Notes: a model not told the origin generated them from the letters alone. A DNA stretch of 64,000 nucleotides from Microbulbifer variabilis ATCC 700307 (GCF_000380565.1 NZ_AQYJ01000028.1:585464-649463), one strand, 5' to 3'. Numbered from the stretch's first letter, positions 1-10,275 are shown. Made by a program: numbers and translations.

Positions 1-418
1 GTTGGTGATGTACAGCGCAGAACAAATGTTTGACCTGGTCAATGATGTGGCCAGTTACCCGCAGTTTTTACCGGGGTGTCGCGGGGCGGAAGTTTTGCAT
101 AGCGATGAACAGACATTGGAGGCGCGGCTGGAATTGTCGCGCGCGGGTATACGCCAGAGCTTTGTTACCCGCAATAAACTGGATCGACCCCAAAGCATGA
201 CCCTGACACTGGTGGATGGTCCCTTTGAATCATTTACCGGCCAGTGGCAATTTTCCCCGCTTTCTGAAAATGCCTGCAAGGTGACTTTCACCCTGGCATT
301 TTCCCTGAAAAGCCGTTTGATCGCCGCCGCTGCCGGCAAGCTTTTCAGTGATCTGGCCAACCAGATGGTGGCAGTAATGTGTGAGCGTGCCGAAGTGATT
401 TACGGGAAACCCCAATGA
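1..418 (+). CDS. ratA: RatA-like START-domain protein (5' partial)
   Basis: Member of the RatA/YfjG (Coq10/START-like) family, a small lipid-pocket protein described in E. coli as a ribosome-associated toxin and related to the Coq10 ubiquinone chaperone. The visible protein begins ..VMYSAEQMFDLVNDV and runs through SYPQFLPGC, which matches the family right after its first strand. The E. coli protein has about ten more residues before this point, so the gene is cut by the window edge and the TTG/GTG codons at bases 2-7 are internal. The stop overlaps the rnfH start by ATGA, giving the usual ratA-rnfH (ratAB) pair. Function beyond the family assignment is inferred. Confidence 0.9.
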   Translation, partial: LVMYSAEQMFDLVNDVASYPQFLPGCRGAEVLHSDEQTLEARLELSRAGIRQSFVTRNKLDRPQSMTLTLVDGPFESFTGQWQFSPLSENACKVTFTLAFSLKSRLIAAAAGKLFSDLANQMVAVMCERAEVIYGKPQ

Positions 419-762
419 CAGAAGAAAAGATGATTTCGGTGGAGGTGGTTTATGCACTGCCTCACGAGCAACGCCTGATGCGCCTATTGGTAAAGCAGGG
501 AACTACCGCGCGGGAAGCTTTGATTCGCTCGGGAATTCCAGATGAGTATCCGGAGGTAGATCCGGACAGCGCCAAGATGGGGATATTTGCCCAGCCCCTC
601 GGCAGTAAGGGGCTACCGCCTGCGGAAAGCTATGAATTGCAGCCAGGGGACAGGGTAGAGGTATATCGGCCGCTCATTGCAGATCCGAAAGAGGCGCGCA
701 AGCAGCGCGCCGAGAAGGCCAAGCGTCTGGCTGAGAAAAAGAAGGATGCGGAGGGGTCCTGA
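415..762 (+). CDS. rnfH: RnfH family protein (UPF0125)
   Basis: A 115-residue RnfH/RatB-family protein with a ubiquitin-like beta-grasp fold. The family hallmarks are visible: VEVVYALPHEQ near the N-terminus, GIFAQP in the middle, and LQPGDRVEVYRPLIADPKEA followed by a basic Lys/Arg/Glu-rich tail. The start ATG overlaps the ratA stop (ATGA), so the two are probably translationally coupled. The stop lies only 2 bp from the stop of the convergent bamE gene. The precise role of RnfH is unsettled; the name comes from an association with Rnf electron-transport genes in other bacteria, and no rnf genes are present here. Confidence 0.92.
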   Translation: MTEEKMISVEVVYALPHEQRLMRLLVKQGTTAREALIRSGIPDEYPEVDPDSAKMGIFAQPLGSKGLPPAESYELQPGDRVEVYRPLIADPKEARKQRAEKAKRLAEKKKDAEGS

Positions 763-764
763 AC

Positions 765-1109
765 TCAGGGCCAGCCCGCCGGCTTCCAGTCACCGCTGGT
801 AGAAACCAGTGAGTCCTCATCAAAATAAACGCTAAAGCGCTTCTGGGTATACTGGCCCTTCTTATCGCGTATGCGATTGACGTAGTCCCAGCGGTTGGGG
901 TTGTAGGTGTCTTCCAGAAGCGGTGTGCCCAGAACAAACTGCACTTGGCGGCGGGTCATGCCCGGCTTGAGTTGGTCCACCATTTCCTGGGTGATGATAT
1001 TACCCTGTTGAATTTCGATGCGGTGTACGCCGGGAAACTTAACCAGTGTGCAGGCACCTAATAAGGCGCATAGACTGGCGATGGCGATAAATCTCAGGCT
1101 AGACGGCAT
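765..1109 (-). CDS. bamE: Outer membrane protein assembly factor BamE
   Basis: SmpA/OmlA-family lipoprotein of the BAM complex, which inserts beta-barrel proteins into the outer membrane. The 114-residue product begins with a short signal peptide and a lipobox LLGAC (Cys at about residue 20). The conserved BamE core follows: KFPGVHRIEIQQGN, DQLKPGMTRRQVQFVLGTP and DTYNPNRWDYVN. The ATG has a GGAG Shine-Dalgarno sequence 6 bp upstream. It is divergent from fur, an arrangement also common in pseudomonads, and convergent with rnfH. Confidence 0.95.
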   Translation of the reverse strand: MPSSLRFIAIASLCALLGACTLVKFPGVHRIEIQQGNIITQEMVDQLKPGMTRRQVQFVLGTPLLEDTYNPNRWDYVNRIRDKKGQYTQKRFSVYFDEDSLVSTSGDWKPAGWP

Positions 1110-1390
1110 TCATTGCTCCATTATGATGTTCTTTCACACGGCACCTCTCGCACAAATTTTATACGGTTAACCGAAATAGGCTCCGTGAGAGGAGGAAAGT
1201 TCCCCCGCTTGCGCGATTTGCCCCTGTCGAAGTGATCGGGGTTCCGCTAACTCCGTAGGGCATGGGATAATACCCGAAGAGTTGGTTCGCTGACAGACGG
1301 AACTCTGAGGTCTTATACGGGTATAGATCTCTGCAGCGGGCTGTTACAAGTAAAGACAATCCATAAAATCCTGTCGGGAAAAATTTATTC

Positions 1391-1801
1391 ATGTCGAACG
1401 AAAACCAGGAATTGCGCAAAGCGGGCCTCAAGGTCACTCTGCCGCGGGTTAAGATTCTACAGTTGCTGGAGAGCACCAGTGAGCAGCATCTGAGTGCAGA
1501 AGATGTCTACAAGCTACTGTTGGAAGCGGGTGAGGATGTCGGCCTGGCTACTGTTTACCGGGTTTTGACCCAGTTTGAGAGCGCTGGCCTGGTTGTGCGC
1601 CACAATTTTGATGGAGGCCACTCTGTATTTGAGCTGGATCGCGGTGATCACCACGATCATATGGTGTGTACCGATACCGGTAAGGTAATCGAATTCCACA
1701 ATGAGGAAATCGAAGAGCTGCAGCGCCAGATCGCCGAAGAGCACGGCTATGAGCTAACAGGCCACAGTCTGGTGCTTTATGTGAAAGCGAAAGAAAAGTA
1801 G
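1391..1801 (+). CDS. fur: Ferric uptake regulator Fur
   Basis: Fe(II)-dependent repressor of iron-uptake genes, 136 residues. The N-terminal winged helix (about residues 1-80) includes TLPRVKILQLLE, HLSAEDVYK and GLATVYRVLTQFE. The metal-binding dimerisation half carries DHHDHMVCTDTGKVIEF. The second Cys of the E. coli CxxC pair is Thr here, as I recall for Pseudomonas Fur, so this is probably normal and not a defect. About 280 bp separate it from the divergent bamE and must hold both promoters; I could not pick out a convincing Fur box there. Confidence 0.96.
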   Translation: MSNENQELRKAGLKVTLPRVKILQLLESTSEQHLSAEDVYKLLLEAGEDVGLATVYRVLTQFESAGLVVRHNFDGGHSVFELDRGDHHDHMVCTDTGKVIEFHNEEIEELQRQIAEEHGYELTGHSLVLYVKAKEK

Positions 1802-1810
1802 ATTATTTCA

Positions 1811-1830
1811 GGTGCGGCCTTCGCCGCACC
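1811..1830. terminator. Hairpin between fur and the convergent acyltransferase gene
   Basis: Perfect 8-bp stem GGTGCGGC / GCCGCACC with a CTTC loop, 10 bp after the fur stop and 16 bp from the stop of the convergent gene. It lacks a clear U-tract on either strand, so it is a probable but weak bidirectional terminator. Confidence 0.55.
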
Positions 1831-1845
1831 CATTCCCTTGCCTGC

Positions 1846-2451
1846 TTATTGCTGTGGCTGGCAGGGCGGCGTGTAGAGTTCCGGGAATTTGCCGATCTTG
1901 TCCGCATAAAACTCCCTCAACTTGGCCAATTCGGCTTCCAGGTTTTCCCCTAATTGGGCAATCGGGCCAATACCCACTTCTTTCTTAGAGAAATTGATAA
2001 AGCCCAATACCAGTGGCACCTTGGCGCTGCGCGCAATATGGTAAAAGCCAGACTTCCAGCGCTCGGCTACGGCGCGTGTCCCTTCGGGTGGGATAGCGAT
2101 GACCAGTTCTTTGCGCAGTTTGAACTGGCGAACAGTGGCATCCACCAGGTTATTGGCTTTGCTGCGATCTACGGCGATACCGCCAAACCAGCGCATAGGT
2201 CCGCCGAGGGGAAACTTGAACAGTTTGTCCTTGCCCATCCACTGCGGAGTCATCTTCAGTTTGAGCGCGGCGAGAATAAAGTAGTAGCCGTCCCAGTTGG
2301 TGGTGTGGGGAGCCCCAATCAATACGTACTTTTTCAGCTTAAGTGACTGCTGGTCGCCATTAACGCGCCAGCCGTGCAATTTCAGGAGCAGTTTGGCTAC
2401 CTGGCGCAGCAGGGGCGTGACAATGGGGGTGTTAAAAATCGTTCTCTGCAT
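1846..2451 (-). CDS. PlsC-type 1-acylglycerol-3-phosphate O-acyltransferase family protein
   Basis: A 201-residue acyltransferase of the PlsC/LPLAT superfamily. Block I with the catalytic HX4D motif is seen as GAPHTTNWDGYYFILAA (HTTNWD), and block III as AIPPEGTRA. The short length and the HTTNWD/PEGTR pattern match the small 'acyltransferase' group of proteobacteria rather than canonical PlsC (about 240 residues), so the acyl acceptor is uncertain: lysophosphatidic acid or another lysophospholipid. No strong membrane span is apparent, though the N-terminal 25 residues could associate with the membrane. It stands alone between fur and recN. Confidence 0.8.
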   Translation of the reverse strand: MQRTIFNTPIVTPLLRQVAKLLLKLHGWRVNGDQQSLKLKKYVLIGAPHTTNWDGYYFILAALKLKMTPQWMGKDKLFKFPLGGPMRWFGGIAVDRSKANNLVDATVRQFKLRKELVIAIPPEGTRAVAERWKSGFYHIARSAKVPLVLGFINFSKKEVGIGPIAQLGENLEAELAKLREFYADKIGKFPELYTPPCQPQQ

Positions 2452-2729
2452 AAACTCGGCCGATACTACTCAAACAAAGTTAAACAAGCGGCTGAGTATA
2501 TGGTGACTTCTGCCGCCATACCCAGTCATATTTGGTCAATTTGTCCTAAAACGGCATATCTCACCGGCAAGCAGGCTATTTTGCCCGATTGTATGGCGGT
2601 TCTTTATTGATCTGCGGGATTTCATTGCTCAACAGCCGGATTTTGGATGCCCCTGTCTGTCTGTGCGGTCAGGCTGTTCTGGGGTGGCAGCCAAACAGGT
2701 AAGTAGAACCTGCTTGGCTCAGCCTTGCA

Positions 2730-4400
2730 TTAGTGGGTCCTGGAGAGCATTTCCTCGGCATGGGCCAGGGATTGGGTGCTGGGAGCACCGCCGAGCATTC
2801 GTGCGATTTCCTCGCGGCGCTCGCCGTTTAGCAGTTCGCGCAGAGCCACAAAGGCCCGCTCACCGTCACTGTGTTTTTCTACCAGGTACTGGCGATGGGC
2901 CCTGGCTGCCACCTGTGCCAGGTGGGTAACGCAGATTACCTGGCCTGTGCGGCCATTGCGGGTCTCACCCAGCTGGCGTAGCAGGCGCCCCACAACATCA
3001 CCTGTGGCACCGCCGATGCCCACATCCACTTCATCGAAGACCAGTGTGGGGGTGCGTGAAGTCTGTGCTGTTACCACTTGGATCGCGAGGCTGACTCGCG
3101 AAAGTTCACCGCCGGAGGCAATTTTACCCAGTGCCCGAGGGGGCTGGCCGGGATTGGTGGAGATCAGGATTTCCACCTCCTCGAGCCCATGGCTGCAGGG
3201 CTTGTCCAGGGTTTGCAGGGCCAGTTCGACCTTTGCATGGGGCATGGCCAGATCGCCCAGTTGTTGATTCACTGCGTGGGCAAGCGCTGTGGCAGCCTTT
3301 GCCCGCAGTTTGCTCAACTTGCCTGCAGTTTTGCGGAATTGCTGCTCCAGTTTTTCACATTCCGCTGCGAGTCGCTCCAGGGCGTCTGCGGAGCCTATAT
3401 CGTCCAGTTCTTCTTGCAGCTGTTGCTGCAGGGATGGCAGTTCTTTGGGTTGTACACGGTGTTTGCGCGCTGCCTGGTAAATAGCGCTGAGGCGTTCCTC
3501 CACTTCTGACAGGCGTTCGGGGTCCATTTCAAAGCGGTCGATATGCCGAGATAGAGTGCCGGCAGCCTCATCCACCTGGATGCGAGCGCTGTCGAGCATT
3601 TGCGCCACTTCCACCAGTGCCGGTGCCTGCTCGGGCATGGCCGATAGCAGCTGCAGGGCGCGGTGAATTTGCTCGGCGATATCGCCTTCGCCGCCGGACA
3701 GAAGGGCGGCCAACTGGTAGCTGCCGCTTAGGATTTCACCGGCATTGGCCAACTGGCGCTGCTCACTCTCCAGGGCTTCCACTTCTCCCTCACTCAAGTC
3801 CAGTTGCTCAAGCTCTTTGAGCTGGTACTGCAACAGGTGGCGCCGTGCCTCGGCCTCTTCAACACTGTTGGCCAGGGTGCGGTAGCGGTGGTATTGGTCT
3901 TGCCAGGTCTTGTAGCGGCTGCGGGTTTCAGCAGCCAGCTCCTGGGCTTGGGCAAACTCGTCCAGCAGGCGACGGTGAGTGTCCTTTTTCAGTAAAGATT
4001 GATGTTCGTGCTGGCTGTGAATGTCGATCAGCTGCTCACCCAGGGCGCGCAATTGCAGCAGGGTAACCGGTTGGCCATTGATATAGGCCCGCGAGCGTCC
4101 GTCTGCGCCGATAGTGCGGCGCAGGATAACTTCCTGTCCTGCATCCAACTCCTGGGATTTGAGCCATGGGCCCGCTGCTGGGTGCTCGGAGATATCAAAA
4201 GTGGCACAAATATCGGCGCGATTGGCCCCAGTGCGCACCAGTTCGGCACTGCCGCGACCACCCAGGGCGAGCCCCAATGCGTCCAGAGTGATGGATTTGC
4301 CCGCGCCGGTCTCGCCGGTGAGGGTGCTGGTACCGGGACCGAACTCCAACTCCAGTTGGTCCACCAGGGTGAATTGGCTGATAGACAAGTGCAGCAACAT
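2730..4400 (-). CDS. recN: DNA repair protein RecN
   Basis: SMC-like ATPase acting in double-strand-break repair, 556 residues as expected for the family. The Walker A GETGAGKS lies at residues 29-36. A long coiled-coil middle part follows, then an ABC signature region ASGGELSRVSLAIQVV and Walker B TLVFDEVDVGIGG near residue 450, ending with the conserved VICVTHLAQVAARAHRQY. A LexA box is found about 55 bp upstream of the ATG, consistent with recN being one of the most strongly SOS-induced genes in proteobacteria. It is divergent from grpE. Confidence 0.97.
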   Translation of the reverse strand: MLLHLSISQFTLVDQLELEFGPGTSTLTGETGAGKSITLDALGLALGGRGSAELVRTGANRADICATFDISEHPAAGPWLKSQELDAGQEVILRRTIGADGRSRAYINGQPVTLLQLRALGEQLIDIHSQHEHQSLLKKDTHRRLLDEFAQAQELAAETRSRYKTWQDQYHRYRTLANSVEEAEARRHLLQYQLKELEQLDLSEGEVEALESEQRQLANAGEILSGSYQLAALLSGGEGDIAEQIHRALQLLSAMPEQAPALVEVAQMLDSARIQVDEAAGTLSRHIDRFEMDPERLSEVEERLSAIYQAARKHRVQPKELPSLQQQLQEELDDIGSADALERLAAECEKLEQQFRKTAGKLSKLRAKAATALAHAVNQQLGDLAMPHAKVELALQTLDKPCSHGLEEVEILISTNPGQPPRALGKIASGGELSRVSLAIQVVTAQTSRTPTLVFDEVDVGIGGATGDVVGRLLRQLGETRNGRTGQVICVTHLAQVAARAHRQYLVEKHSDGERAFVALRELLNGERREEIARMLGGAPSTQSLAHAEEMLSRTH

Positions 4401-4452
4401 ATAGAGATCGCTTCTGTGTCCTTTTATATGGATGGGTATGAATGCCCAATTA

Positions 4453-4468
4453 GTGGTTATTTATACAG
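4453..4468 (-). promoter_or_regulatory. LexA (SOS) box upstream of recN
   Basis: Read on the minus strand the site is CTGTATAAATAACCAC. It fits the proteobacterial consensus CTG-N10-CAG with an A/T-rich TATAAATAA centre and one mismatch in the last triplet. Its position 53-68 bp before the recN start is where a recN operator is expected. Basis: sequence match plus known regulation of recN. Confidence 0.75.
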
Positions 4469-4538
4469 TATTCACCTTGGGTAAGCTATAGCGTCAAGCG
4501 CAGATTCCCCTGTCACTGTGCGCTAGCGCAAAAAACCA

Positions 4539-4566
4539 CTTGAACTGTACGGGGATGGCCCCATAT
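4539..4566 (+). promoter_or_regulatory. Sigma-32 (RpoH) heat-shock promoter of grpE
   Basis: CTTGAA (4539-4544), 14 bp, then CCCCATAT (4559-4566): an essentially perfect match to the sigma-32 consensus CTTGAA-N13-15-CCCCATNT. Transcription would start near 4573. This rules out the upstream in-frame ATG at 4540 as the grpE start and supports the GTG at 4633. Confidence 0.88.
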
Positions 4567-4632
4567 AGCCACCAGAGCCCGCGGGACGGGCCCCAACTCA
4601 TTACTGACAGAGTCGACGCGACGGAGAAAGCA

Positions 4633-5274
4633 GTGGCCAGAGAGCGCAGCGAAGAAGATCAGATCACAGAGGGAGTGCAGCCGGAAGCGCTGGCGGACGA
4701 GCACAGAACAGCTACAGACGAGGCGGTTTCCGCGGAGATAGAAGACCCCTCCACAGCGGAGCGCCAGCAGGCTGAAGAGGCTTTGCACGAAGAAGCCGAA
4801 AGTGCCGATGCGCTGCACGATGAAATTATCAAGCTGCAGGAACAGTTGGTTGTGCAGAAGGATATCGCCCTGCGCGCCCAGGCGGAGGAGCAGAATGCCC
4901 GCCGCCGCGCCCAGCAGGATATCGATCGTGCACGCAAGTTTGCTGTAGAGAAATTGTTGCAGGATTTGTTACCGGTTGTGGACAACCTGGAACGGGCACT
5001 TTCCACCATCGATAACGCTGATGAATCCAATAAGGCATTGGTGGAAGGTATTGAGCTTACCCACAAGTCTTTCGTCGATACCCTGACGAAAAATTCTGTG
5101 GAAGTAGTTGATCCGGCTGGCGAGCCGTTTGATCCGGAATTGCACCAGGCAATGACCCAGGTACCCAACGGGGAGGTGGAGCCGAATACGGTTCTAGAGG
5201 TGTTTCAAAAAGGCTATCGCCTCAACGGTCGTTTGGTTCGCCCGGCCATGGTTGTGGTTAGTAAGGCCCCGTAA
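4633..5274 (+). CDS. grpE: Nucleotide exchange factor GrpE
   Basis: Co-chaperone that drives ADP release from DnaK. From GTG 4633 the protein is 213 residues. An acidic N-terminal extension is followed by a long coiled coil (ALHDEIIKLQEQLVVQKDI) and the conserved C-terminal beta domain FAVEKLLQDLLPVVDNLERAL ... DPELHQAMTQVPNGE ... GYRLNGRLVRPAMVVVSK. The GTG is chosen because it has a GGAGA Shine-Dalgarno 7 bp upstream and lies downstream of the sigma-32 promoter; the reading frame stays open further 5' to 4540, but that ATG lies inside the promoter. It is followed by dnaK in the usual order. Confidence 0.93.
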   Translation: MARERSEEDQITEGVQPEALADEHRTATDEAVSAEIEDPSTAERQQAEEALHEEAESADALHDEIIKLQEQLVVQKDIALRAQAEEQNARRRAQQDIDRARKFAVEKLLQDLLPVVDNLERALSTIDNADESNKALVEGIELTHKSFVDTLTKNSVEVVDPAGEPFDPELHQAMTQVPNGEVEPNTVLEVFQKGYRLNGRLVRPAMVVVSKAP

Positions 5275-5294
5275 CGGCAAATGAGTGGAACGGC

Positions 5295-5321
5295 CTTGAA
5301 TTTCACTGGCCGGCACCAATA
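5295..5321 (+). promoter_or_regulatory. Probable sigma-32 promoter of dnaK
   Basis: CTTGAA (5295-5300) followed after 13 bp by CACCAATA, a partial match to CCCCATNT, about 75 bp before the dnaK start. The -35 is perfect and the -10 has mismatches, so this is less certain than the grpE promoter. Confidence 0.55.
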
Positions 5322-5397
5322 TAGCTGACATCAGGAATTATTCGCGCGTTGCATACAGAACAGAGCTGGCGGCGCGCATCAAATGAGGATTTTACAG

Positions 5398-7344
5398 ATG
5401 GGAAAAATTATCGGCATCGACCTGGGTACCACTAACAGCTGTGTAGCGGTACTGGATGGTGACAAGGCGCGTGTAATCGAGAACGCCGAAGGTGATCGTA
5501 CTACGCCTTCTATTGTTGCCTTCACTGACGACAACGAAATTCTGGTGGGCCAGTCCGCCAAGCGTCAGGCGGTGACCAATCCCCAGAATACTCTGTTTGC
5601 GGTTAAGCGTCTGATCGGCCGCAAGTTTAAAGACGACGTTGTACAGAAAGATATCAAGATGGTCCCCTATACCATCACCGAAGCTGACAATGGCGACGCT
5701 TGGGTAGAAGTGAAAGGCGATAAAAAAGCTCCGCCGCAGATTTCTGCCGAAGTCCTGAAGAAAATGAAAAAAACCGCGGAAGATTTCCTCGGCGAGAAAG
5801 TAGAAGCTGCGGTAATTACCGTACCTGCTTACTTTAATGACTCCCAGCGCCAGGCAACCAAAGATGCCGGCCGTATCGCGGGCCTGGACGTTAAGCGCAT
5901 CATTAACGAGCCGACTGCGGCAGCCCTGGCCTATGGCTTGGACAAGCAGGGTGGCGATCGCACTGTAGCGGTATACGACCTGGGTGGTGGTACCTTCGAT
6001 ATCTCCATTATCGAAATTGCAGACGTCGACGGTGAGAAGCAGTTCGAAGTACTGTCCACCAACGGTGACACCTTCCTCGGCGGTGAAGACTTTGACCTGC
6101 GCCTGATCGACTACCTCGCGGAAGAGTTCAAGAAAGACCAGGGTATCGACCTGAAAGGCGACCCCCTGGCCATGCAACGCCTGAAAGAAGCTGCGGAAAA
6201 AGCCAAGATCGAGCTGTCCTCCAGCCAGCAGACCGAAGTGAACCTGCCGTACATCACTGCAGATGCCACCGGTCCCAAGCACCTGGTGGTTAAGCTGACT
6301 CGCGCCAAGCTGGAAAGCCTGGTAGAAGACCTGGTAGCCCGTTCCCTGGAGCCGGTAAAAATCGCTCTGCAAGATGCGGATCTGTCCGCTTCAGGCGTAG
6401 ACGAAGTGATCCTGGTTGGTGGCCAGACCCGCATGCCGCTGGTACAGCAGAAAGTCACCGATTTCTTCGGCAAAGAGCCGCGTAAAGACGTTAACCCTGA
6501 CGAAGCTGTTGCTATGGGTGCTGCCATCCAGGGCGCCGTACTGTCTGGAGACGTAAAGGACGTACTGCTGCTGGACGTAACGCCACTGACCCTGGGTATC
6601 GAAACCATGGGTGGCGTTGCAACTCCGCTGATCGACAAAAACACCACTATCCCCACCAAGAAGTCCCAGGTTTTCTCCACTGCGGAAGACAACCAGACTG
6701 CGGTAACCATTCACGTGGTACAGGGTGAGCGCAAGCAGGCTTCCCAGAACAAATCCCTGGGTCGTTTTGACCTGGCTGATATTCCGCCGTCCCCCCGCGG
6801 TGTACCCCAGATCGAAGTGACCTTCGATATCGATGCCAACGGTATCCTGCACGTACACGCGAAAGACAAGGCGACTGGTAAAGAGCAGTCCATCGTGATC
6901 AAGGCTTCCTCCGGTCTCTCCGAGGACGAGATCGATAAGATGGTTCAGGACGCTGAGGCGAATGCCGAAGCGGACAAGCAGTTTGAGGAGCTGGTGCAAA
7001 CCCGCAATACCCTCGACGGTCTGATCTCTGCTACCAAGAAGACCCTGGAAGAAGCCGGTGACAAAGCCACCGCTGAAGAGAAGTCTGCAATCGAAGCAGC
7101 TATCACTGAAGCGGAAGAGGCGGTGAAAGGCAATGACAAGGCTGCTATGGAAGCTGCCACCACCAAGCTGACCGAAGCTTCTGGTCCGGTTGCACAGAAG
7201 ATGTACGCTGAGCAGGCCCAGGCCGCTGAAGGTGCCGCTGGTGCAGACGCTCAGCAGGGTGAGCAGCAGCAATCTTCCGCTGGCGACGATGCTGTTGACG
7301 CCGAGTTCGAAGAAGTAAAGGACGACAAAAAAGAAGGTAAGTAA
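5398..7344 (+). CDS. dnaK: Molecular chaperone DnaK (Hsp70)
   Basis: ATP-dependent Hsp70 chaperone of 648 residues. The N-terminal ATPase domain shows [28 protein letters not shown] and [14 protein letters not shown]. The substrate-binding domain begins about residue 390 ([18 protein letters not shown]), and the protein ends in a helical lid, a Gln/Ala-rich linker and the acidic tail [12 protein letters not shown]. The ATG at 5398 is preferred over the in-frame ATG at 5383 because the mature family start is [10 protein letters not shown] and a GAGG sits about 10 bp upstream. It lies between grpE and dnaJ behind its own heat-shock-type promoter. Confidence 0.97.
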   Translation: MGKIIGIDLGTTNSCVAVLDGDKARVIENAEGDRTTPSIVAFTDDNEILVGQSAKRQAVTNPQNTLFAVKRLIGRKFKDDVVQKDIKMVPYTITEADNGDAWVEVKGDKKAPPQISAEVLKKMKKTAEDFLGEKVEAAVITVPAYFNDSQRQATKDAGRIAGLDVKRIINEPTAAALAYGLDKQGGDRTVAVYDLGGGTFDISIIEIADVDGEKQFEVLSTNGDTFLGGEDFDLRLIDYLAEEFKKDQGIDLKGDPLAMQRLKEAAEKAKIELSSSQQTEVNLPYITADATGPKHLVVKLTRAKLESLVEDLVARSLEPVKIALQDADLSASGVDEVILVGGQTRMPLVQQKVTDFFGKEPRKDVNPDEAVAMGAAIQGAVLSGDVKDVLLLDVTPLTLGIETMGGVATPLIDKNTTIPTKKSQVFSTAEDNQTAVTIHVVQGERKQASQNKSLGRFDLADIPPSPRGVPQIEVTFDIDANGILHVHAKDKATGKEQSIVIKASSGLSEDEIDKMVQDAEANAEADKQFEELVQTRNTLDGLISATKKTLEEAGDKATAEEKSAIEAAITEAEEAVKGNDKAAMEAATTKLTEASGPVAQKMYAEQAQAAEGAAGADAQQGEQQQSSAGDDAVDAEFEEVKDDKKEGK

Positions 7345-7396
7345 GCGTTCGCTTGCATTTCCGGCACCAGCTTATACAGTGGCTGCCGGAAAACTT

Positions 7397-7434
7397 CAGG
7401 GGCGCGGTGCCTTCTTGATAGGCCCCGCGCCCTG
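7397..7434 (+). terminator. GC-rich hairpin between dnaK and dnaJ
   Basis: Inverted repeat CAGGGGCGCGG / CCGCGCCCTG separated by 17 bases in the 222-bp dnaK-dnaJ gap, followed by a weak TGTTGTTT. It could be a partial terminator or an mRNA-stabilising stem that sets the DnaK:DnaJ ratio. Which of these applies is inference. Confidence 0.5.
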
Positions 7435-7566
7435 TGTTGTTTCAGATAACTGCCAAAAGTGATGTTTCTTAATTTTGGCAGTGCTCCGCAACGCGGAGCT
7501 TGGTTAGGGACAGAGAAGTAGAAAGAGTTTGGCCGTTCTTGATGCCGGACCAGAGAACATAGTTTT

Positions 7567-8691
7567 ATGTCGAAACGCGATTATTACGAAGTCCTGGGCG
7601 TCGAGCGCGGCGCTTCAGATGCAGAGCTGAAGAAAGCTTACCGCCGGGTGGCGATGAAGTTCCACCCGGACCGCAATCCTGATGACAAGGAATCGGAAAA
7701 CAAATTCAAGGAAGCTAATGAAGCTTACGAGATCCTGTCGGACTCAGAGAAGCGCGCTGCCTATGACCAATTTGGCCACGCTGGTGTAGAGGGCCAGATG
7801 GGTGGTGGTGGCGCCGGCGGTTTCGGTGGCTTCTCCGATATCTTCGGCGACGTGTTCGGCGATATTTTCGGTGGTGGCGGCGGTGGCCGTCGCGGTGGCC
7901 CGGCGCGGGGTTCCGACTTGCGCTACGATCTTGAGCTGGACCTCGAGGACGCGGTGCGCGGCACCACAGTCAAGATTCGGGTGCCGACCCTGGCTTCCTG
8001 TGATACCTGCCACGGCTCTGGTGCCAAGCCTGGCTCTTCGCCGCAAACCTGTGGCACCTGTGGTGGTGCTGGCCAGGTGCGGATGCAGCAGGGTTTCTTC
8101 TCTGTACAGCAAACCTGCCCCAATTGTCGCGGTCGTGGCACTATCATTTCCGATCCCTGTGGCAGCTGCCACGGTCGTGGCCGCGTAGAAGAAACCAAAA
8201 CCCTATCTGTGAAGGTTCCCCCCGGTGTGGATACCGGTGATCGTATCCGCCTGTCCGGAGAGGGTGAAGCAGGCCCCGATGGTGGTCCCTCCGGTGATCT
8301 CTATGTACAAGTGGTGGTAAAAGAGCACGAACTGTTCCAGCGTGATGGCAAGAACCTCTACTGCGAAGTGCCGATCAGTTTTGCCGCCGCTGCATTGGGC
8401 GGTGAGCTGGAGGTACCAACCCTGGATGGCAAGGTGAAGCTGAAGATCCCGGCAGAGAGCCAGACAGGCAAACTGTTCCGCCTGCGTGGCAAAGGCGTTA
8501 CTCCAGTACGCGGCGGCGCTACCGGTGATTTGCTGTGTCGGGTTGTAGTGGAAACTCCAGTTAACCTATCCGGCAAACAGAAAGAATTGCTGCAGGAATT
8601 TGCCAATACCCTGAGCGAAAAGAAAAATGCACCGCGTCAGACCGGTTGGTTTGAAGGTGTGAAGAACTTCTTTGGGGATATGAAGCTTTAA
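7567..8691 (+). CDS. dnaJ: Co-chaperone DnaJ (Hsp40)
   Basis: Type I DnaJ of 374 residues. The J domain carries the HPD motif at residues 33-35 (KFHPDRNPD). A Gly/Phe-rich linker (about 77-112, [20 protein letters not shown]) follows, then four CxxCxGxG zinc-finger repeats ([32 protein letters not shown]) and the C-terminal substrate-binding domains. It delivers substrates to DnaK and stimulates its ATPase. It is separated from dnaK by a 222-bp gap with a hairpin. Confidence 0.97.
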   Translation: MSKRDYYEVLGVERGASDAELKKAYRRVAMKFHPDRNPDDKESENKFKEANEAYEILSDSEKRAAYDQFGHAGVEGQMGGGGAGGFGGFSDIFGDVFGDIFGGGGGGRRGGPARGSDLRYDLELDLEDAVRGTTVKIRVPTLASCDTCHGSGAKPGSSPQTCGTCGGAGQVRMQQGFFSVQQTCPNCRGRGTIISDPCGSCHGRGRVEETKTLSVKVPPGVDTGDRIRLSGEGEAGPDGGPSGDLYVQVVVKEHELFQRDGKNLYCEVPISFAAAALGGELEVPTLDGKVKLKIPAESQTGKLFRLRGKGVTPVRGGATGDLLCRVVVETPVNLSGKQKELLQEFANTLSEKKNAPRQTGWFEGVKNFFGDMKL

Positions 8692-8743
8692 TCTTCCACT
8701 TGGCTCCCTCAGTTGCTAGAGCTGGCTGAGTGAGCACTGGAAT

Positions 8744-8768
8744 GACCCAGTAATATCTTTACTGGGTC
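8744..8768. terminator. Bidirectional terminator after dnaJ
   Basis: Near-perfect inverted repeat GACCCAGTAA / TTACTGGGTC with a short loop (TATCT region). It lies 52 bp after the dnaJ stop and touches the stop codon of the convergent gene. Confidence 0.7.
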
Positions 8769-9222
8769 AGCGCTCCTGGGCTGCCCGGACCCGTAACCTG
8801 TTAGCAAATTCACGCAGGAATTCGTGCTGAATTCTGCCCGCCTCCTTTAGTTGTTTCTGATTTAATTTTCCCTTTAATTCCTTCAGCGTTTGAGCGCTGA
8901 TGGCAGCCATTTGTGCGCCGATCTCTCCACGTTGTTTGGGGGTTAAATCAATTTTTTTGTCGCTCAACAAGCTATAGGCTTCCAATACTGCCTTTTTTTC
9001 CGCAAAACTCTCCTGCAGGATGGGCAAGACGACTTTTTCCTGTTCAGGGGTGAGCTGCAGACGCAGCGTCACCCAATCTGTTATGTCATCGTATTTCTCC
9101 CAAAAATCCGCATTGGCACCTTGTTGCTGGGCTGAGCCCGGCATGCTGCCAAAAGCCAGGGTCAGGGAAATAACCACCACAAGTAGATGCGGCAGGTGGT
9201 TAGATCGGATCATAAGTCGCAT
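8767..9222 (-). CDS. Small secreted helical protein, Spy/CpxP-like pattern
   Basis: A 151-residue protein I do not recognise by name. It has a signal peptide (hydrophobic LLVVVISLTLAFG, cleavage near GSAQQQ) and an all-helical, charged mature part. Two segments, LRLQLTPEQEKVVLPILQES and IDLTPKQRGEIGAQMAAI, resemble the LTxxQ motif of periplasmic Spy/CpxP-type chaperones, and their spacing is similar. The start ATG has a GGAG 8 bp upstream. Its position behind dnaK-dnaJ would suit a stress role, but that is speculative; it is transcribed on the opposite strand and is not part of the heat-shock operon. Confidence 0.6.
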   Translation of the reverse strand: MRLMIRSNHLPHLLVVVISLTLAFGSMPGSAQQQGANADFWEKYDDITDWVTLRLQLTPEQEKVVLPILQESFAEKKAVLEAYSLLSDKKIDLTPKQRGEIGAQMAAISAQTLKELKGKLNQKQLKEAGRIQHEFLREFANRLRVRAAQER

Positions 9223-9411
9223 ATTGGCGCTCCATTTATCCCATCACATAAAGACTAGCAGCGGTGGTCAAGAGCGTTTTGGCAGCAAACTCTCTCTTGG
9301 GAATAAAGATTACCATTGATATTTCCATGGTGTGTTAGCTGCCTGGTAGCAGCTTTTATTGTCTGCACTCTTCTTCATTTAAAGGGGGTCTATTTCGCTA
9401 TGCGCCACTGA

Positions 9412-10275
<864 letters not shown>

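Noticed and set aside
1679..1700. Loss of a zinc-site Cys in Fur (CTDT instead of CxxC)
   Set aside because: Pseudomonas Fur is also without this second Cys as I recall, so it is not evidence of a defect.
4540..4632. N-terminal extension of grpE from ATG 4540
   Set aside because: It overlaps the sigma-32 promoter -35 element, so it would not be on the main transcript, and the extra residues have no GrpE similarity.
5392..7272. Long minus-strand open frames opposite dnaK (up to 326 codons)
   Set aside because: They mirror the codon pattern of dnaK, have low-complexity Phe/Gly/Val-rich products and no ribosome sites.
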